A stretch of DNA of 64,000 bases from a virus, in the IMG/VR virus record IMGVR_UViG_3300032236_002285, positions 62,001 through 126,000 of that record; one strand, 5' to 3'. Under the pieces are notes generated by a model. That model saw nothing but the letters and a program-made list of their open reading frames with translations. It was not told the origin of the DNA and searched no databases. A program made the translations under genes and the position numbers. Shown here in pieces: positions 7,916-16,142 of this stretch (position 1 is its first letter; the number at the start of each line of letters is the position of its first letter).

Positions 7916-8661
7916 GTAATATAGTTGATTTATTTAATAATAACTCTAAAGAGTTTATTGTCACCCAGCGTTGGATGGTTGAAAATAAAAACCTTACCAA
8001 CTTTGAGACTAGGAAGTTCTCAGTTCCGGTTTTAACATCAGAAATGAAAAATGAATATCTTAACATGGATATGACACCTCATCTAATTAGTGTTATTAAA
8101 AAAGAAATTAGTCAAGATGTAAATAACTTATTTAATAAAAAATTATTTACTACTAATAAGTTTGATTATTTAGATTTAAGACCTGATGGTTCTTTAATGA
8201 CAGGTAGATTATATCTTGAGAAATTGGTGAGTTTGATACTTAGTAATAATTACAAGAATTTAATTACTACTATACTTATATCTTCAGAGTTACAAGATAG
8301 TGCTTTTTTTTCGTCTTATATGACAACACATGACTTAAAGACTAGTGGTTTGCTTGAGTGTTATGGTAAATTGGGTAGTGTTGAAGTTTATGTCGACCCA
8401 TATATGAGGTATAATGATGGAAGAATATGTTTATTCAATGAAGTTGAGTTCAATATAGGCGAAATGAAGGCTTATGAGACTACACAAATTGGCTCCTTGG
8501 TTCCTAGAATTATTATAGAATATGATATTGATTATAATGTGGGAGATTCAAAATTAATCTTTGTTATTGAGAATGAAAAATCTGAGGCATATATGCAGTA
8601 TAAATCTCTACAAAGAGATATAAAAATTGACAACATTTTAGATGGCGGCACTACTTCCTAA
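7912..8661 (+). CDS. Capsid-like paralogue (gp23-family shell fragment)
   Basis: 249 residues. Residues about 25-80 align with gp23 of this phage in the segment ending in the ELSQTISKQIVAKVF helix (here EISQDVNNLFNKKLF), and residues about 158-175 (GSVEVYVDPYMRYNDGRICL) match IYVDPYQRYNDNRIVL of gp23. The N-terminal part of gp23 is missing, so it is less than half length. It could be a divergent vertex or decoration protein derived from gp23, or a decoy for capsid-sensing immunity. Its start overlaps the DUF1653 gene (ATGA). Confidence 0.7.
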   Translation: MSNIVDLFNNNSKEFIVTQRWMVENKNLTNFETRKFSVPVLTSEMKNEYLNMDMTPHLISVIKKEISQDVNNLFNKKLFTTNKFDYLDLRPDGSLMTGRLYLEKLVSLILSNNYKNLITTILISSELQDSAFFSSYMTTHDLKTSGLLECYGKLGSVEVYVDPYMRYNDGRICLFNEVEFNIGEMKAYETTQIGSLVPRIIIEYDIDYNVGDSKLIFVIENEKSEAYMQYKSLQRDIKIDNILDGGTTS

Positions 8662-8863
8662 TACATTTCAAGTTACTAATCCAGGAGGATCAAACGCAAT
8701 GACTGTTGATCCGGATGGTAATACAGTTATAAATAAACTGGTTCTTTTAGATGAGAAAACTGGTAATAAATGGCAAGTTAAAATATCAGATGGTGAATTG
8801 GTCGTAGAACCACTAGAATTAGAAGATAAAAGAGAATTTAAATTAAATGAAATACTAAAATGA
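8642..8863 (+). CDS. Small hypothetical protein, fibre-like
   Basis: 73 residues. The pattern TVDPDGNTVINKLVLLDEKTGNKWQVKISDGELVVEP resembles the beta-strand repeats in phage fibre or appendage proteins. The start lies inside the capsid-like gene and the stop overlaps the next start, so it is part of the same translationally coupled cluster. No function is assigned. Confidence 0.6.
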   Translation: MAALLPNTFQVTNPGGSNAMTVDPDGNTVINKLVLLDEKTGNKWQVKISDGELVVEPLELEDKREFKLNEILK

Positions 8864-9408
8864 AAAAGTACAAAGTTTCTATATATGGATATGGAGCAGA
8901 AGTAACAATTGGCTCTGTAACTGAAGAACAAAAATTACTACTAACTAATCCTGATAAAGAATTGGTTGATTGTGTTCTTGAAGATTTAGAAGATTGGGGT
9001 GGATGGTATGAGATTGATAATCAGTACCATCGTTGGGGAGCCGCTGGTAATTTTACTATTCTTATTGAAGATGAAGAAGGTAAGATTTTGTATAAAATTG
9101 ATTCTGAGAATATTCATCAATTTGATACAGATGATTTTGAATTAGTTGACTATGAGTGTATTGAAGTTGATGAATCTCAAGACTTATTAATGTGTGTTGC
9201 TTATGAAAAAGGTTCTTTCTTTGAAGGTGATATTGAAACTGATGATTTTAATATTTCTAAATTGAGAATTAGAATTGACGGTGAGATTGGAATTGATGAG
9301 TGTTACTATGGTGATATGGTTCGTGGTGTTTACTATGATGATGAAGAAGTAGATAACTATGGTGGTAGCACCGATGGTAAATCATTTGAAGTTTATAAGA
9401 ACTTTTAA
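8860..9408 (+). CDS. Hypothetical acidic protein
   Basis: 182 residues, strongly acidic with many Asp-Asp and Asp-Glu pairs, beta-rich, no Cys cluster or membrane segment. Not recognised. It ends the operon begun at the Dam gene and is followed by a bidirectional terminator. Confidence 0.65.
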   Translation: MKKYKVSIYGYGAEVTIGSVTEEQKLLLTNPDKELVDCVLEDLEDWGGWYEIDNQYHRWGAAGNFTILIEDEEGKILYKIDSENIHQFDTDDFELVDYECIEVDESQDLLMCVAYEKGSFFEGDIETDDFNISKLRIRIDGEIGIDECYYGDMVRGVYYDDEEVDNYGGSTDGKSFEVYKNF

Positions 9409-9412
9409 AAAG

Positions 9413-9442
9413 AAAAAACCTCAGAGAAATCTGAGGTTTTTT
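9413..9442. terminator. Bidirectional terminator between convergent genes
   Basis: AAAAAACCTCAG, six-base loop and CTGAGGTTTTTT; the A and T runs let it act on both strands. Confidence 0.9.
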
Positions 9443-9456
9443 AATTTATTAATATT

Positions 9457-9897
9457 TTACATCCAACCACCTTGTTGATTACCATGTGGATTTATTTCTT
9501 GACCATCCACCATTAAGTGAATTTCACCACCAATATTTTTTAGAGCGTTTTGTATAGCTTTAACAGCATATCCTTTTACAAGACCTTCTCCCTCAATTGA
9601 GATGTTACAAATACCTGGTGAGCCACCAAATTCTTCGTTAGTACCTTCTAACTCTTCAATTGCGTCAATTTTATCTTCAATCTCAGCTGGACTTAAATCG
9701 TCCATTTTATGAGTTACTTTATTGTACTTATATCTTGAATTAGCAAAATTCTTTTGATGCTCATCAGAATTTGGCTTGTTTTGTCTGTCCATTTTCTTCA
9801 ATTCTTCTTTTTCAGCATTAGGATTAGCCAAGAAGTCCTTGAAGTTAACCACTTTTCTATTTACATTGAAAGTTGGTTGGTTATCTTTATAGGTCAT
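9457..9897 (-). CDS. Hypothetical protein, possibly virion-associated
   Basis: 146 residues, hydrophilic. The stretch VVNFKDFLANPN near residue 16 vaguely recalls the capsid-targeting tag but is not at the N-terminus. The C-terminal half has Gly-rich beta segments and ends NPHGNQQGGWM. No domain recognised. Confidence 0.6.
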   Translation of the reverse strand: MTYKDNQPTFNVNRKVVNFKDFLANPNAEKEELKKMDRQNKPNSDEHQKNFANSRYKYNKVTHKMDDLSPAEIEDKIDAIEELEGTNEEFGGSPGICNISIEGEGLVKGYAVKAIQNALKNIGGEIHLMVDGQEINPHGNQQGGWM

Positions 9898-9967
9898 TTT
9901 ATAGAATTACTTTTTTGTATATATTAATTATCAAATCTCATTTATTTTATTTCAGAGACTCGGTTTT

Positions 9968-9977
9968 TTATATATAA
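9968..9977 (+). promoter_or_regulatory. Late-type promoter motif TTATATATAA
   Basis: It ends two bases before the start of the ligase-like gene. Confidence 0.5.
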
Positions 9978-9979
9978 CT

Positions 9980-11347
9980 ATGATAGAAAACAAAAATCAA
10001 AAAATAGTGTATAATAAAGACATGAGTAAATTAGTAACATTAAACGGAAATAATGACCAAGAACTATTAAGTTCAATTTTCGACAATGAAATTGTTGTAT
10101 TTGAAGATATTCAAGGGTCAAAGATATGGGTAAATTGGAACGGTAAGGAATTTATTATTAAGCCAAAATCTACAAATAATGACCCAATTAATCTTATTGA
10201 TATGGCTATTCAAAATTATTACAATCCGGGTATTAAATACTTAGAGTCTTTAGATACAAGAGTTAAGTCATTATTGAATAAAAAATGGTGGTTTTGTTTT
10301 GAGTACTTTCCAGATGAGCAACCAGCTAATATTGAATATTCAAAAGTTCCTAAGAATCATTTAGTTTTAACAGCTATTAATAAAGGTGGTAAATACGACT
10401 TTAGTATTGAAGAGTTGGATGAGTATGCTAGATTGTTTGATGTTGATATGTTACCTATAGTTTTTCAAGGTAAGTTAAATGAAAGAATGATTGAAGCTAT
10501 TAAGTACTTTATTAATACAAGTGAAGATGATTTAGAGTATGTATTTGGTGAAAAGTCATTTTCTTTTTTCTTCTATAAGATATTAAATCCAAGTTCTACA
10601 AATTCTTTTTTAATGGATGATGAGAATTATCAGTCAAATTTAGAAAAGTTAATTGTTAGAACTAAAAAAGGTGATATTTCATTTGAAATATTAAATCCTT
10701 TATATAAAAGATTGAGTGATAATAACTCAACTGATTTTGTTGAAATTTATACATTGATATTAGTTAACTTCTTAAATTTCTGTCAGTCATTTAACTTAGA
10801 TGAGATTAAGTTAAAAGGTGAAAAAAGAGACGAGGTTTATATTTACCTAATGTCTAAGTTATTCAATGTTTATGTATCTGAAGTAAAACAAGATTTATTG
10901 GATTTTGACTTTGTGGTTCCTGAATTTTTTGATAAAGAAAAATTCAAAATCAATACAGAATTAATTCCTAATAAATTAACTAAAGACTACATTAAAGAGT
11001 CTGACAAGTTAGAATATATTTTTAAAGTTGTTCTTGGTTCATTTAACAAGAAAAGAAAAAAAGCCATTGGTGTATTTACTGATAATACCGTTATTTTATT
11101 TAATACGTTTGTTAATGATATTAACACTTATATTGAAAAGTATTTAAATAAAGTTCATGAGGTTGAGCTAACAAGAGCAGGTCTTTTAGATTTTGGTGAT
11201 TTCTTTGAAATTCAATATGACCAAGATTCAGAAGGTGATGTTTATCCAGATGTTTATTCTGAATTTGAAAAAGGCGCACCAGAGCAAAAGAAAAAAGGTA
11301 AAGGCGGTAAAGGCTTGCCTGTACCAGAAAGTCCATCTAAAAAGTAA
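9980..11347 (+). CDS. Nucleic-acid-ligase-like protein, catalytic lysine not evident
   Basis: 455 residues. Residues 30-130 resemble the nucleotidyltransferase domain of phage RNA/DNA ligases: EDIQGSKIWVNWNGKEF sits where motif I (KxDG) is expected, and WWFCFEYFPDE with PKNHLVL resembles motif III. The motif I lysine is replaced, so it may be inactive or work differently. The rest is helical and unrecognised, ending in a Lys/Gly/Pro-rich tail. A second possible start is at the MSKLV methionine (10021). It overlaps the next gene by one base. Confidence 0.45.
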   Translation: MIENKNQKIVYNKDMSKLVTLNGNNDQELLSSIFDNEIVVFEDIQGSKIWVNWNGKEFIIKPKSTNNDPINLIDMAIQNYYNPGIKYLESLDTRVKSLLNKKWWFCFEYFPDEQPANIEYSKVPKNHLVLTAINKGGKYDFSIEELDEYARLFDVDMLPIVFQGKLNERMIEAIKYFINTSEDDLEYVFGEKSFSFFFYKILNPSSTNSFLMDDENYQSNLEKLIVRTKKGDISFEILNPLYKRLSDNNSTDFVEIYTLILVNFLNFCQSFNLDEIKLKGEKRDEVYIYLMSKLFNVYVSEVKQDLLDFDFVVPEFFDKEKFKINTELIPNKLTKDYIKESDKLEYIFKVVLGSFNKKRKKAIGVFTDNTVILFNTFVNDINTYIEKYLNKVHEVELTRAGLLDFGDFFEIQYDQDSEGDVYPDVYSEFEKGAPEQKKKGKGGKGLPVPESPSKK

Positions 11348-11547
11348 TGAAGTCTATTGATCTTAATATAAACTCTGTTGAAGTTAAAACCAGTGTAAAA
11401 TCTATTAAATCTACTTGGACTCAACAGCTAGCTTTTGATTTAGAATCATTCCATGGTGTTGATATGAATGAGTTTGAAAGAGTTTTTATTAGGGAAAAAA
11501 GAAAAAATGATAGAAAAAAATCTATCAATAAAATCTTCCAAAATTAA
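11347..11547 (+). CDS. Capsid shard: 66-residue gp23-like peptide with basic tail
   Basis: Residues about 11-45 (VKTSVKSIKSTWTQQLAFDL, then ESFHGVDMNEFE) fit the T4-type gp23 pattern R-x-L-K-A-x-x-T-x-x-LA-DL-x-x-x-HGxD, better than the gp23 of this phage does. The remainder is a basic tail ending KKSINKIFQN, a motif also found at the C-termini of the proteins at 15568, 20093 and 46673. It is coupled to the ligase-like gene. It may be a relic of a second capsid gene or a functional peptide. Confidence 0.6.
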   Translation: MKSIDLNINSVEVKTSVKSIKSTWTQQLAFDLESFHGVDMNEFERVFIREKRKNDRKKSINKIFQN

Positions 11548-11579
11548 GAAACATACACTTTAATTTTCATATAATTTGT

Positions 11580-12815
11580 ATGACGGTTTCAAGTGTAATT
11601 AAGTTAAGTGATATAGAATCATATTCATCAATCAAGAAGAATTTAGAAGGTAAAAAGTGTAGTTTACAATTTCTTCCAATTTCGTTAGAAACAATTTCCA
11701 AACAAAAGAATTTTACTTATAAAGGCCAAAAGCTGAAGTCAGCTTATTTAATTGATATTATTCATAATTTAATACTAAAGTATTATTTTAAGAAGGATAA
11801 TAAATTTCACTTAATGTCTCCTATTCTAAAGGAGAAGTATGGCTACTTATATAACTATTATATGGACTTCCTTATAGATAATGGCGTTCTTGTTTTATTA
11901 TCAAAGCATCAAAAAGGCAAAAGCTCAAGAGTATATGCTATTAGTGAATATATTCTAAGAGGAAGTATTATACGATTCAATAATAGTGATAAAGTCTTAT
12001 TAAAGAAATATAAGGCAAAAGTATCTCAGATTGAAGAAGATAAAATGGAAAATTCCTTAATAGATAATGATATCAAGATTAAATTAGTTAATGACTTATT
12101 TAAGGTCCAAGTTCAATTTGACCGTTCTATATTTTACTTAGATTCATTAAAAGGTGATGATGTTGATATCTATAATAGAAATAGATATTCAGTAGAATGT
12201 ATTAACGACAAACACATATTTTATCACTTTGATAGTTATGGTCGTATGCACACTAACTTTACCATCTTAAAATCATTTATTAGAAAGAATTGTTTATTGA
12301 TTAATGGTGAAGAAACCGCAGAAATTGATATTAAAAACTCTCAACCACTTTTCTTAACTAAGTTAATACAAGATTCTGGGTCTAAATGGGTTCATAAAGA
12401 CGAGTTTGAGTTGTTCAAAAGTCTTACAATAAATGGTACTTATTATAATTACATAATGGATCATCTTGGTACAAAAGATAGAGGTATGGTAAAAGAATTA
12501 ACTTATAAAGTTCTTTTTGGTAGAAATGGTGTTAATAGTAAAGCTGATAAGATTTTTAGTAGTTTATTTCCTACAATACATTATTTTATTAAACTTTATA
12601 AGAAAGAACATGGTGATTATAAAGTGCTAGCTTATGAGTTACAAAAGTCTGAAAGCAATCTTGTTTTCAATAAAATAATTAGACAAGTAATGACACTTTA
12701 TCCAGAAATAAATTTAGTTACCGTTCATGATAGTATAATCATGCAAAAGTCTTACAGGGATTCGGTTTGGGCTATATTTCAGACTAAACTTTATGAAGAA
12801 TTTGGGCTTATTTAA
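11580..12815 (+). CDS. Minimal family A polymerase-like protein
   Basis: 411 residues. ETAEIDIKNSQPLFL near residue 245 looks like motif A (catalytic Asp), TYKVLFGRNG near 309 like motif B, and LVTVHDSII near 380 like motif C (VHD) of family A DNA or single-subunit polymerases. No exonuclease domain and only a short N-terminal region of unknown fold precede. It could be a primase-polymerase, a gap-filling enzyme, or a mobile-element type replicase. The three motifs are in correct order and spacing, but the assignment rests on motifs only. Confidence 0.5.
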   Translation: MTVSSVIKLSDIESYSSIKKNLEGKKCSLQFLPISLETISKQKNFTYKGQKLKSAYLIDIIHNLILKYYFKKDNKFHLMSPILKEKYGYLYNYYMDFLIDNGVLVLLSKHQKGKSSRVYAISEYILRGSIIRFNNSDKVLLKKYKAKVSQIEEDKMENSLIDNDIKIKLVNDLFKVQVQFDRSIFYLDSLKGDDVDIYNRNRYSVECINDKHIFYHFDSYGRMHTNFTILKSFIRKNCLLINGEETAEIDIKNSQPLFLTKLIQDSGSKWVHKDEFELFKSLTINGTYYNYIMDHLGTKDRGMVKELTYKVLFGRNGVNSKADKIFSSLFPTIHYFIKLYKKEHGDYKVLAYELQKSESNLVFNKIIRQVMTLYPEINLVTVHDSIIMQKSYRDSVWAIFQTKLYEEFGLI

Positions 12816-12826
12816 GTATTAAAAAA

Positions 12827-12836
12827 TTATATATAG
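12827..12836 (+). promoter_or_regulatory. Late-type promoter motif TTATATATAG
   Basis: It lies four bases before a 53-codon gene, supporting that gene as real. Confidence 0.5.
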
Positions 12837-12840
12837 TTAT

Positions 12841-13002
12841 ATGGAATTCAAACAATATCATTTAAAATCTAAATCAGCAAAAGAAACATTTGCTAAATAT
12901 ATGGCATCTAGTTTAGAAAGTGCTATTGAATATTTCTCAAGATTAAAAAGATTGCCTGTCCAGGATTTACTTGAAATCTATATTGTTACAGATCAAGTAT
13001 AA
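12841..13002 (+). CDS. Small hypothetical protein (53 residues)
   Basis: It starts MEFKQYHLKSKSAKETFAKY and ends EIYIVTDQV; predicted to be helical and weakly basic. Supported by the promoter motif immediately upstream, AT-rich coding bias like its neighbours, and an exact fit between promoter-bearing gaps. Function unknown. Confidence 0.6.
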   Translation: MEFKQYHLKSKSAKETFAKYMASSLESAIEYFSRLKRLPVQDLLEIYIVTDQV

Positions 13003-13008
13003 TATTTT

Positions 13009-13017
13009 AATATATAC
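13009..13017 (+). promoter_or_regulatory. Late-type promoter motif AATATATAC
   Basis: Followed by TTT and the ATG of the next gene, the same spacing as at 1878 and 59200. Confidence 0.6.
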
Positions 13018-13020
13018 TTT

Positions 13021-13560
13021 ATGATCGGATTAGAACACAAAGATGCTTCTTTTATTTTACTTTCTTCCACAAGGCTTGAAGATATGATTTCAATTCTTTA
13101 TGCTAAAGAATATCAAATTATCCCTATAAAGGGTTATTATAAAGGTCAATACGAGGATTCTGTTATGGGTTATGGTCGTGTTGATAATGATACTCTAAGA
13201 AATGATGTTCTTTTCCTATTAAACCACTTTCATGAAGAGTGCGCTATCATTAAATATAATGGTGAAACTAACGCTAAAAAGATATTCAGAGATGGCTCTG
13301 AAAAACCAATGGGTATTGTGATGTATAATACAGATGCTGATAACATGTCTTATTTATATAATGGTACATCATTTTCTTTTGTTGAGTCAAAAAGATATTG
13401 GAAACCAACTAAGAAAGAAGATTTCAGAGTTGGTATGTTAGTTGAGTATTTTAATAATAATAAGTGGTATGAAAAGCTTGTTGAAAATCCTAGTGATGAA
13501 TATGAAAAGCTTTATAAGTTACTTATAAAGTATGATAAAGTTAGAGTAGCTTCTAGATAA
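13021..13560 (+). CDS. Hypothetical protein
   Basis: 179 residues, mixed alpha/beta, no signal peptide. It contains a Gly/Tyr-rich stretch (KGYYKGQYEDSVMGYGRV) and a C-terminal EYxKLYKLLIKYDKVRV helix that could be a repeat end. Not recognised. Its 3' end overlaps the convergent capsid-like gene by eight bases. Confidence 0.65.
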   Translation: MIGLEHKDASFILLSSTRLEDMISILYAKEYQIIPIKGYYKGQYEDSVMGYGRVDNDTLRNDVLFLLNHFHEECAIIKYNGETNAKKIFRDGSEKPMGIVMYNTDADNMSYLYNGTSFSFVESKRYWKPTKKEDFRVGMLVEYFNNNKWYEKLVENPSDEYEKLYKLLIKYDKVRVASR

Positions 13561-14329
13561 TTTCAAACCAATTTATACACTTTTCAAAATTTGGTGTTTC
13601 TTTTAAGAAATATCTCATGTCATTTGGACAATTTATTACATTTAATCCATTATCAGTTTTCTGAACATTTCTCATCATAATAATCTTATTTGATTTAATA
13701 TAAGGAGAAGGTATAACATTCATACCGTTAATATTTCCAGTTACAACACCGTCATTACTAGAAACCATCATTACATAAGACATAAGAAGATATTTATAAG
13801 CATCTAAACCAACTATAATAGTATTAGCTAACCCCATTCTACTTGTAGAAGCTATTAAATTACTAATCATTGATATTCTTGTCATAATTCTTTTAGATTT
13901 AGACATTTCATTTTCATAATCAGTTAGATTTCCATCTTTTATATAACTAATATTTAGATTTTGTGGAATATTCATAGGATTTGATGTTAATAATTCTAAA
14001 GTATTCATAACATCTGTATAAATATCTGTTAAATCTAAATATGTTTTACCTTGTACATTAATAGAATTAACCTTAGGTGATATAGTTGACATATATCCTT
14101 CATTGTCTAATGAGTTTAAAAACGGTTCTCTATTCTTAAACTCTTCTACTTTACCATCTACAATAGCATCAATAGCAAGTTCTCTATTCTTTCTTTTTAA
14201 CTCTCTTTGATACTCTTCATTTGGAGTTTCTTCAAAATCAATATACATCATCAATGTTTGAGGTTGTGATGGTTTTGTAGATTCTACATAGTTACAGATT
14301 TTTTCTAAATCTTTAGATGAAATTATCAT
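13553..14329 (-). CDS. Capsid-like protein (gp23 A-domain fragment)
   Basis: 258 residues. The stretch RIMTRISMISNLIASTSRMG near residue 146 aligns almost position by position with KLITKIAHASNYIATEGRVG of the gp23 in this window, followed by A-x-x-x-I-V and a G-x-I-N-G-x-x-V-I-P strand. It carries only the second half of the capsid fold. The start overlaps the glycosyltransferase gene upstream, so the two are coupled. Role as minor capsid protein, host decoy or relic is open. Confidence 0.6.
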   Translation of the reverse strand: MIISSKDLEKICNYVESTKPSQPQTLMMYIDFEETPNEEYQRELKRKNRELAIDAIVDGKVEEFKNREPFLNSLDNEGYMSTISPKVNSINVQGKTYLDLTDIYTDVMNTLELLTSNPMNIPQNLNISYIKDGNLTDYENEMSKSKRIMTRISMISNLIASTSRMGLANTIIVGLDAYKYLLMSYVMMVSSNDGVVTGNINGMNVIPSPYIKSNKIIMMRNVQKTDNGLNVINCPNDMRYFLKETPNFEKCINWFEII

Positions 14330-15074
14330 ACTTATTCTTCATTCCAATTTTTGGCAATTGGTTAAGAATAACCTTTTGTAATTGTGATTTGTCCATATTG
14401 GCAGTTGTGTTTAGTATTTGTAAGTTTCTTTGATACCATCTTGTATCTGGTTGAACTTTTTCATGATAAAGATGAAAACAACGAGCTTGTAATTCTGTCC
14501 AGGTTAAAAAGTTTTTTACTTTTAATGTTTGAAAATCATCTTCTCCACCCCAACCAATAAAGTCTTCATTCCAGCCTGCAATTCTCGTAATAGCATCTCT
14601 TCTAAACATAGCAATACCACCTGAGATATTAATTTTTTGATTATCATTTTCACCTCGACCAGGTCTGTTGATTTGAATCATTTGCTCAAATGGTAAAGTG
14701 CTTTCTTGTTGTGTTAAATCAACAACTGAGTGATAAGGGCTAACCATTTCATATTGGTTTAATTCATTCAAGCCTGTGATAAATTGATTTGGTTCCATGA
14801 TTAAGTCAGAGTCACCAAATACAATGATATTTGAATTAGCATTTTTTATAGCCACATTGAATGCCCAAGAACGATTGTAAGGCATATTTGATCTTGTGAA
14901 TATTTGTTTGGCTTTAAGATTTAGATGAGATATTTTAGAGTGTTTATCTTGTTCTATAAGAAGAACTTCAACATTCGCAAACCCATTAATCCAATCGAGA
15001 ACCCTTCTTAGATTTTGTAATCTTTCGGGATTGTGTCGATAACCTATAACATAGGTGAAGGAGTAATTTGACAT
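14313..15074 (-). CDS. Glycosyltransferase, family 2 / GalNAc-transferase-like (GT-A fold)
   Basis: 253 residues. VIGYRHNPERLQNLRRVL is the nucleotide-sugar-binding start, VFGDSDLIM near residue 90 contains the DxD metal motif, and GGIAMFRRDAI followed by GWNEDFIGWGGEDDF near 170 is the acceptor-side signature of the galactosyltransferase C-terminal family. T4-type phages use such enzymes to glycosylate modified DNA or virion proteins; here the target is unknown. It is cotranscribed with the capsid-like gene, which makes capsid glycosylation worth considering. Confidence 0.85.
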   Translation of the reverse strand: MSNYSFTYVIGYRHNPERLQNLRRVLDWINGFANVEVLLIEQDKHSKISHLNLKAKQIFTRSNMPYNRSWAFNVAIKNANSNIIVFGDSDLIMEPNQFITGLNELNQYEMVSPYHSVVDLTQQESTLPFEQMIQINRPGRGENDNQKINISGGIAMFRRDAITRIAGWNEDFIGWGGEDDFQTLKVKNFLTWTELQARCFHLYHEKVQPDTRWYQRNLQILNTTANMDKSQLQKVILNQLPKIGMKNKYDNFI

Positions 15075-15188
15075 TATGAATATTATTTTTTATTTATATC
15101 AAATACTCTTCTTTTGTTTACTATCAATTTTTATTGATTTGGTAACTTTTTTATTTTTTTAATATACAATTAACATTAAATGTAATTA

Positions 15189-15590
15189 ATGGATAAAAAA
15201 GTAGGAAGAACTGAAAGTATTTCTTTTCCAGAACTAAATATAAAAAGCGTTAATGCTAAGATTGACACGGGTGCTTATGGTGTTGTAATGCATGTGGATA
15301 ATGTGGAATTAATTGATGATAAGTTGCACTTTTCAATTAATTCTAATACATTTGTATATGATAAATTTAAAACCATATCTGTTAAAAACTCTTTTGGTAA
15401 AGTTCAAAATAGATTTTCAATTTTGACTAAAATAGTAATTGGTGATTCAATATATAATTTTTATGTATCTTTAACCAATAGAAAAAAGATGAGATATCCT
15501 GTTTTAATAGGTCGAAGATTTCTTTATAAATTCAACTATTTAGTTGATGTAACAAAAAAGAATATAAATGATAGAAGTAAAGAGGTGTAA
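15189..15590 (+). CDS. Retropepsin-like protease (RimB / DUF785, ATP-dependent Zn protease family)
   Basis: 133 residues covering the whole family pattern: GRTESISFPELNIKSVNAKI, then the catalytic D26-T-G-A, NSFGKVQNRF, and the C-terminal VLIGRRFLYKFNYLVDV. The fold is that of a single-lobe aspartic protease, active as a dimer. In bacteria the family includes RimB, which trims poly-glutamate added to ribosomal protein S6 by RimK. A phage copy might modify host ribosomes or process a peptide tail. It overlaps the next gene by 23 bases. Confidence 0.8.
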   Translation: MDKKVGRTESISFPELNIKSVNAKIDTGAYGVVMHVDNVELIDDKLHFSINSNTFVYDKFKTISVKNSFGKVQNRFSILTKIVIGDSIYNFYVSLTNRKKMRYPVLIGRRFLYKFNYLVDVTKKNINDRSKEV

Positions 15591-16083
15591 TTATATAACT
15601 GGTAATCCTTCAGATGTTTCTTATGCAGTCAAAAAAATAGTTGACTTTTTAGAAATTGAAGGTAGAAACCCTCTTTTGCTTTATAAACCCTCTGAATCCA
15701 ATATCAAGTACTTCTTGTCTACAAAAATAGAATTTAATAATCTTAACCAGTTTATAGAAGTTATACATGATAAAAGTAAGCTTTTCAGAGTAGATTTACT
15801 TATTTTTGATTTCTGGCATTTAAGTGTTTCATCTATTATTGAGTATAAGTCACACATAGACAATTTAGGTATTGACTATATAATACTCGCTAAAGAATAT
15901 CATTATAAATCATCTGATGATGTTAATGATTTTCATGTTAAGTCTGAAAGAAAAGAAAGTTTTTCTAATGAATATTGGATAACTGATAAAATATCTGGAT
16001 GGACCTCTGATCTTTCTGGTCTTACAAAATCCTACATTCGTAATAAAAAAATTGATGATATCTTTAATAAAGATTCTGAATAA
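15568..16083 (+). CDS. Degenerate P-loop-like protein
   Basis: 171 residues. The layout beta-strand (NYITGNPSDVSYAVKKIVDF), second strand (PLLLYKP) and hydrophobic strand DLLIFDF resembles a RecA-type ATPase core, but the P-loop lacks GKT. It parallels the protein at 20093 in layout and in the C-terminus (NKKIDDIFNKDSE). Function unknown; a regulatory or clamp-bound partner is possible. Confidence 0.45.
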   Translation: MIEVKRCNYITGNPSDVSYAVKKIVDFLEIEGRNPLLLYKPSESNIKYFLSTKIEFNNLNQFIEVIHDKSKLFRVDLLIFDFWHLSVSSIIEYKSHIDNLGIDYIILAKEYHYKSSDDVNDFHVKSERKESFSNEYWITDKISGWTSDLSGLTKSYIRNKKIDDIFNKDSE

Positions 16084-16115
16084 TTTGTATATTGTTAATA
16101 AATTATTTATATTTG
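16084..16115 (+). promoter_or_regulatory. Host-type promoter (TTTG, 20 bp, TATATTTG)
   Basis: TTTG at 16084-16087 and TATATTTG at 16108-16115 have the 20-bp spacing of Bacteroidetes housekeeping promoters. It drives the second M20 peptidase, so that gene may be expressed early by host polymerase. Confidence 0.65.
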
Positions 16116-16142
16116 TATAAATAGTAATATAATAGCAATATA

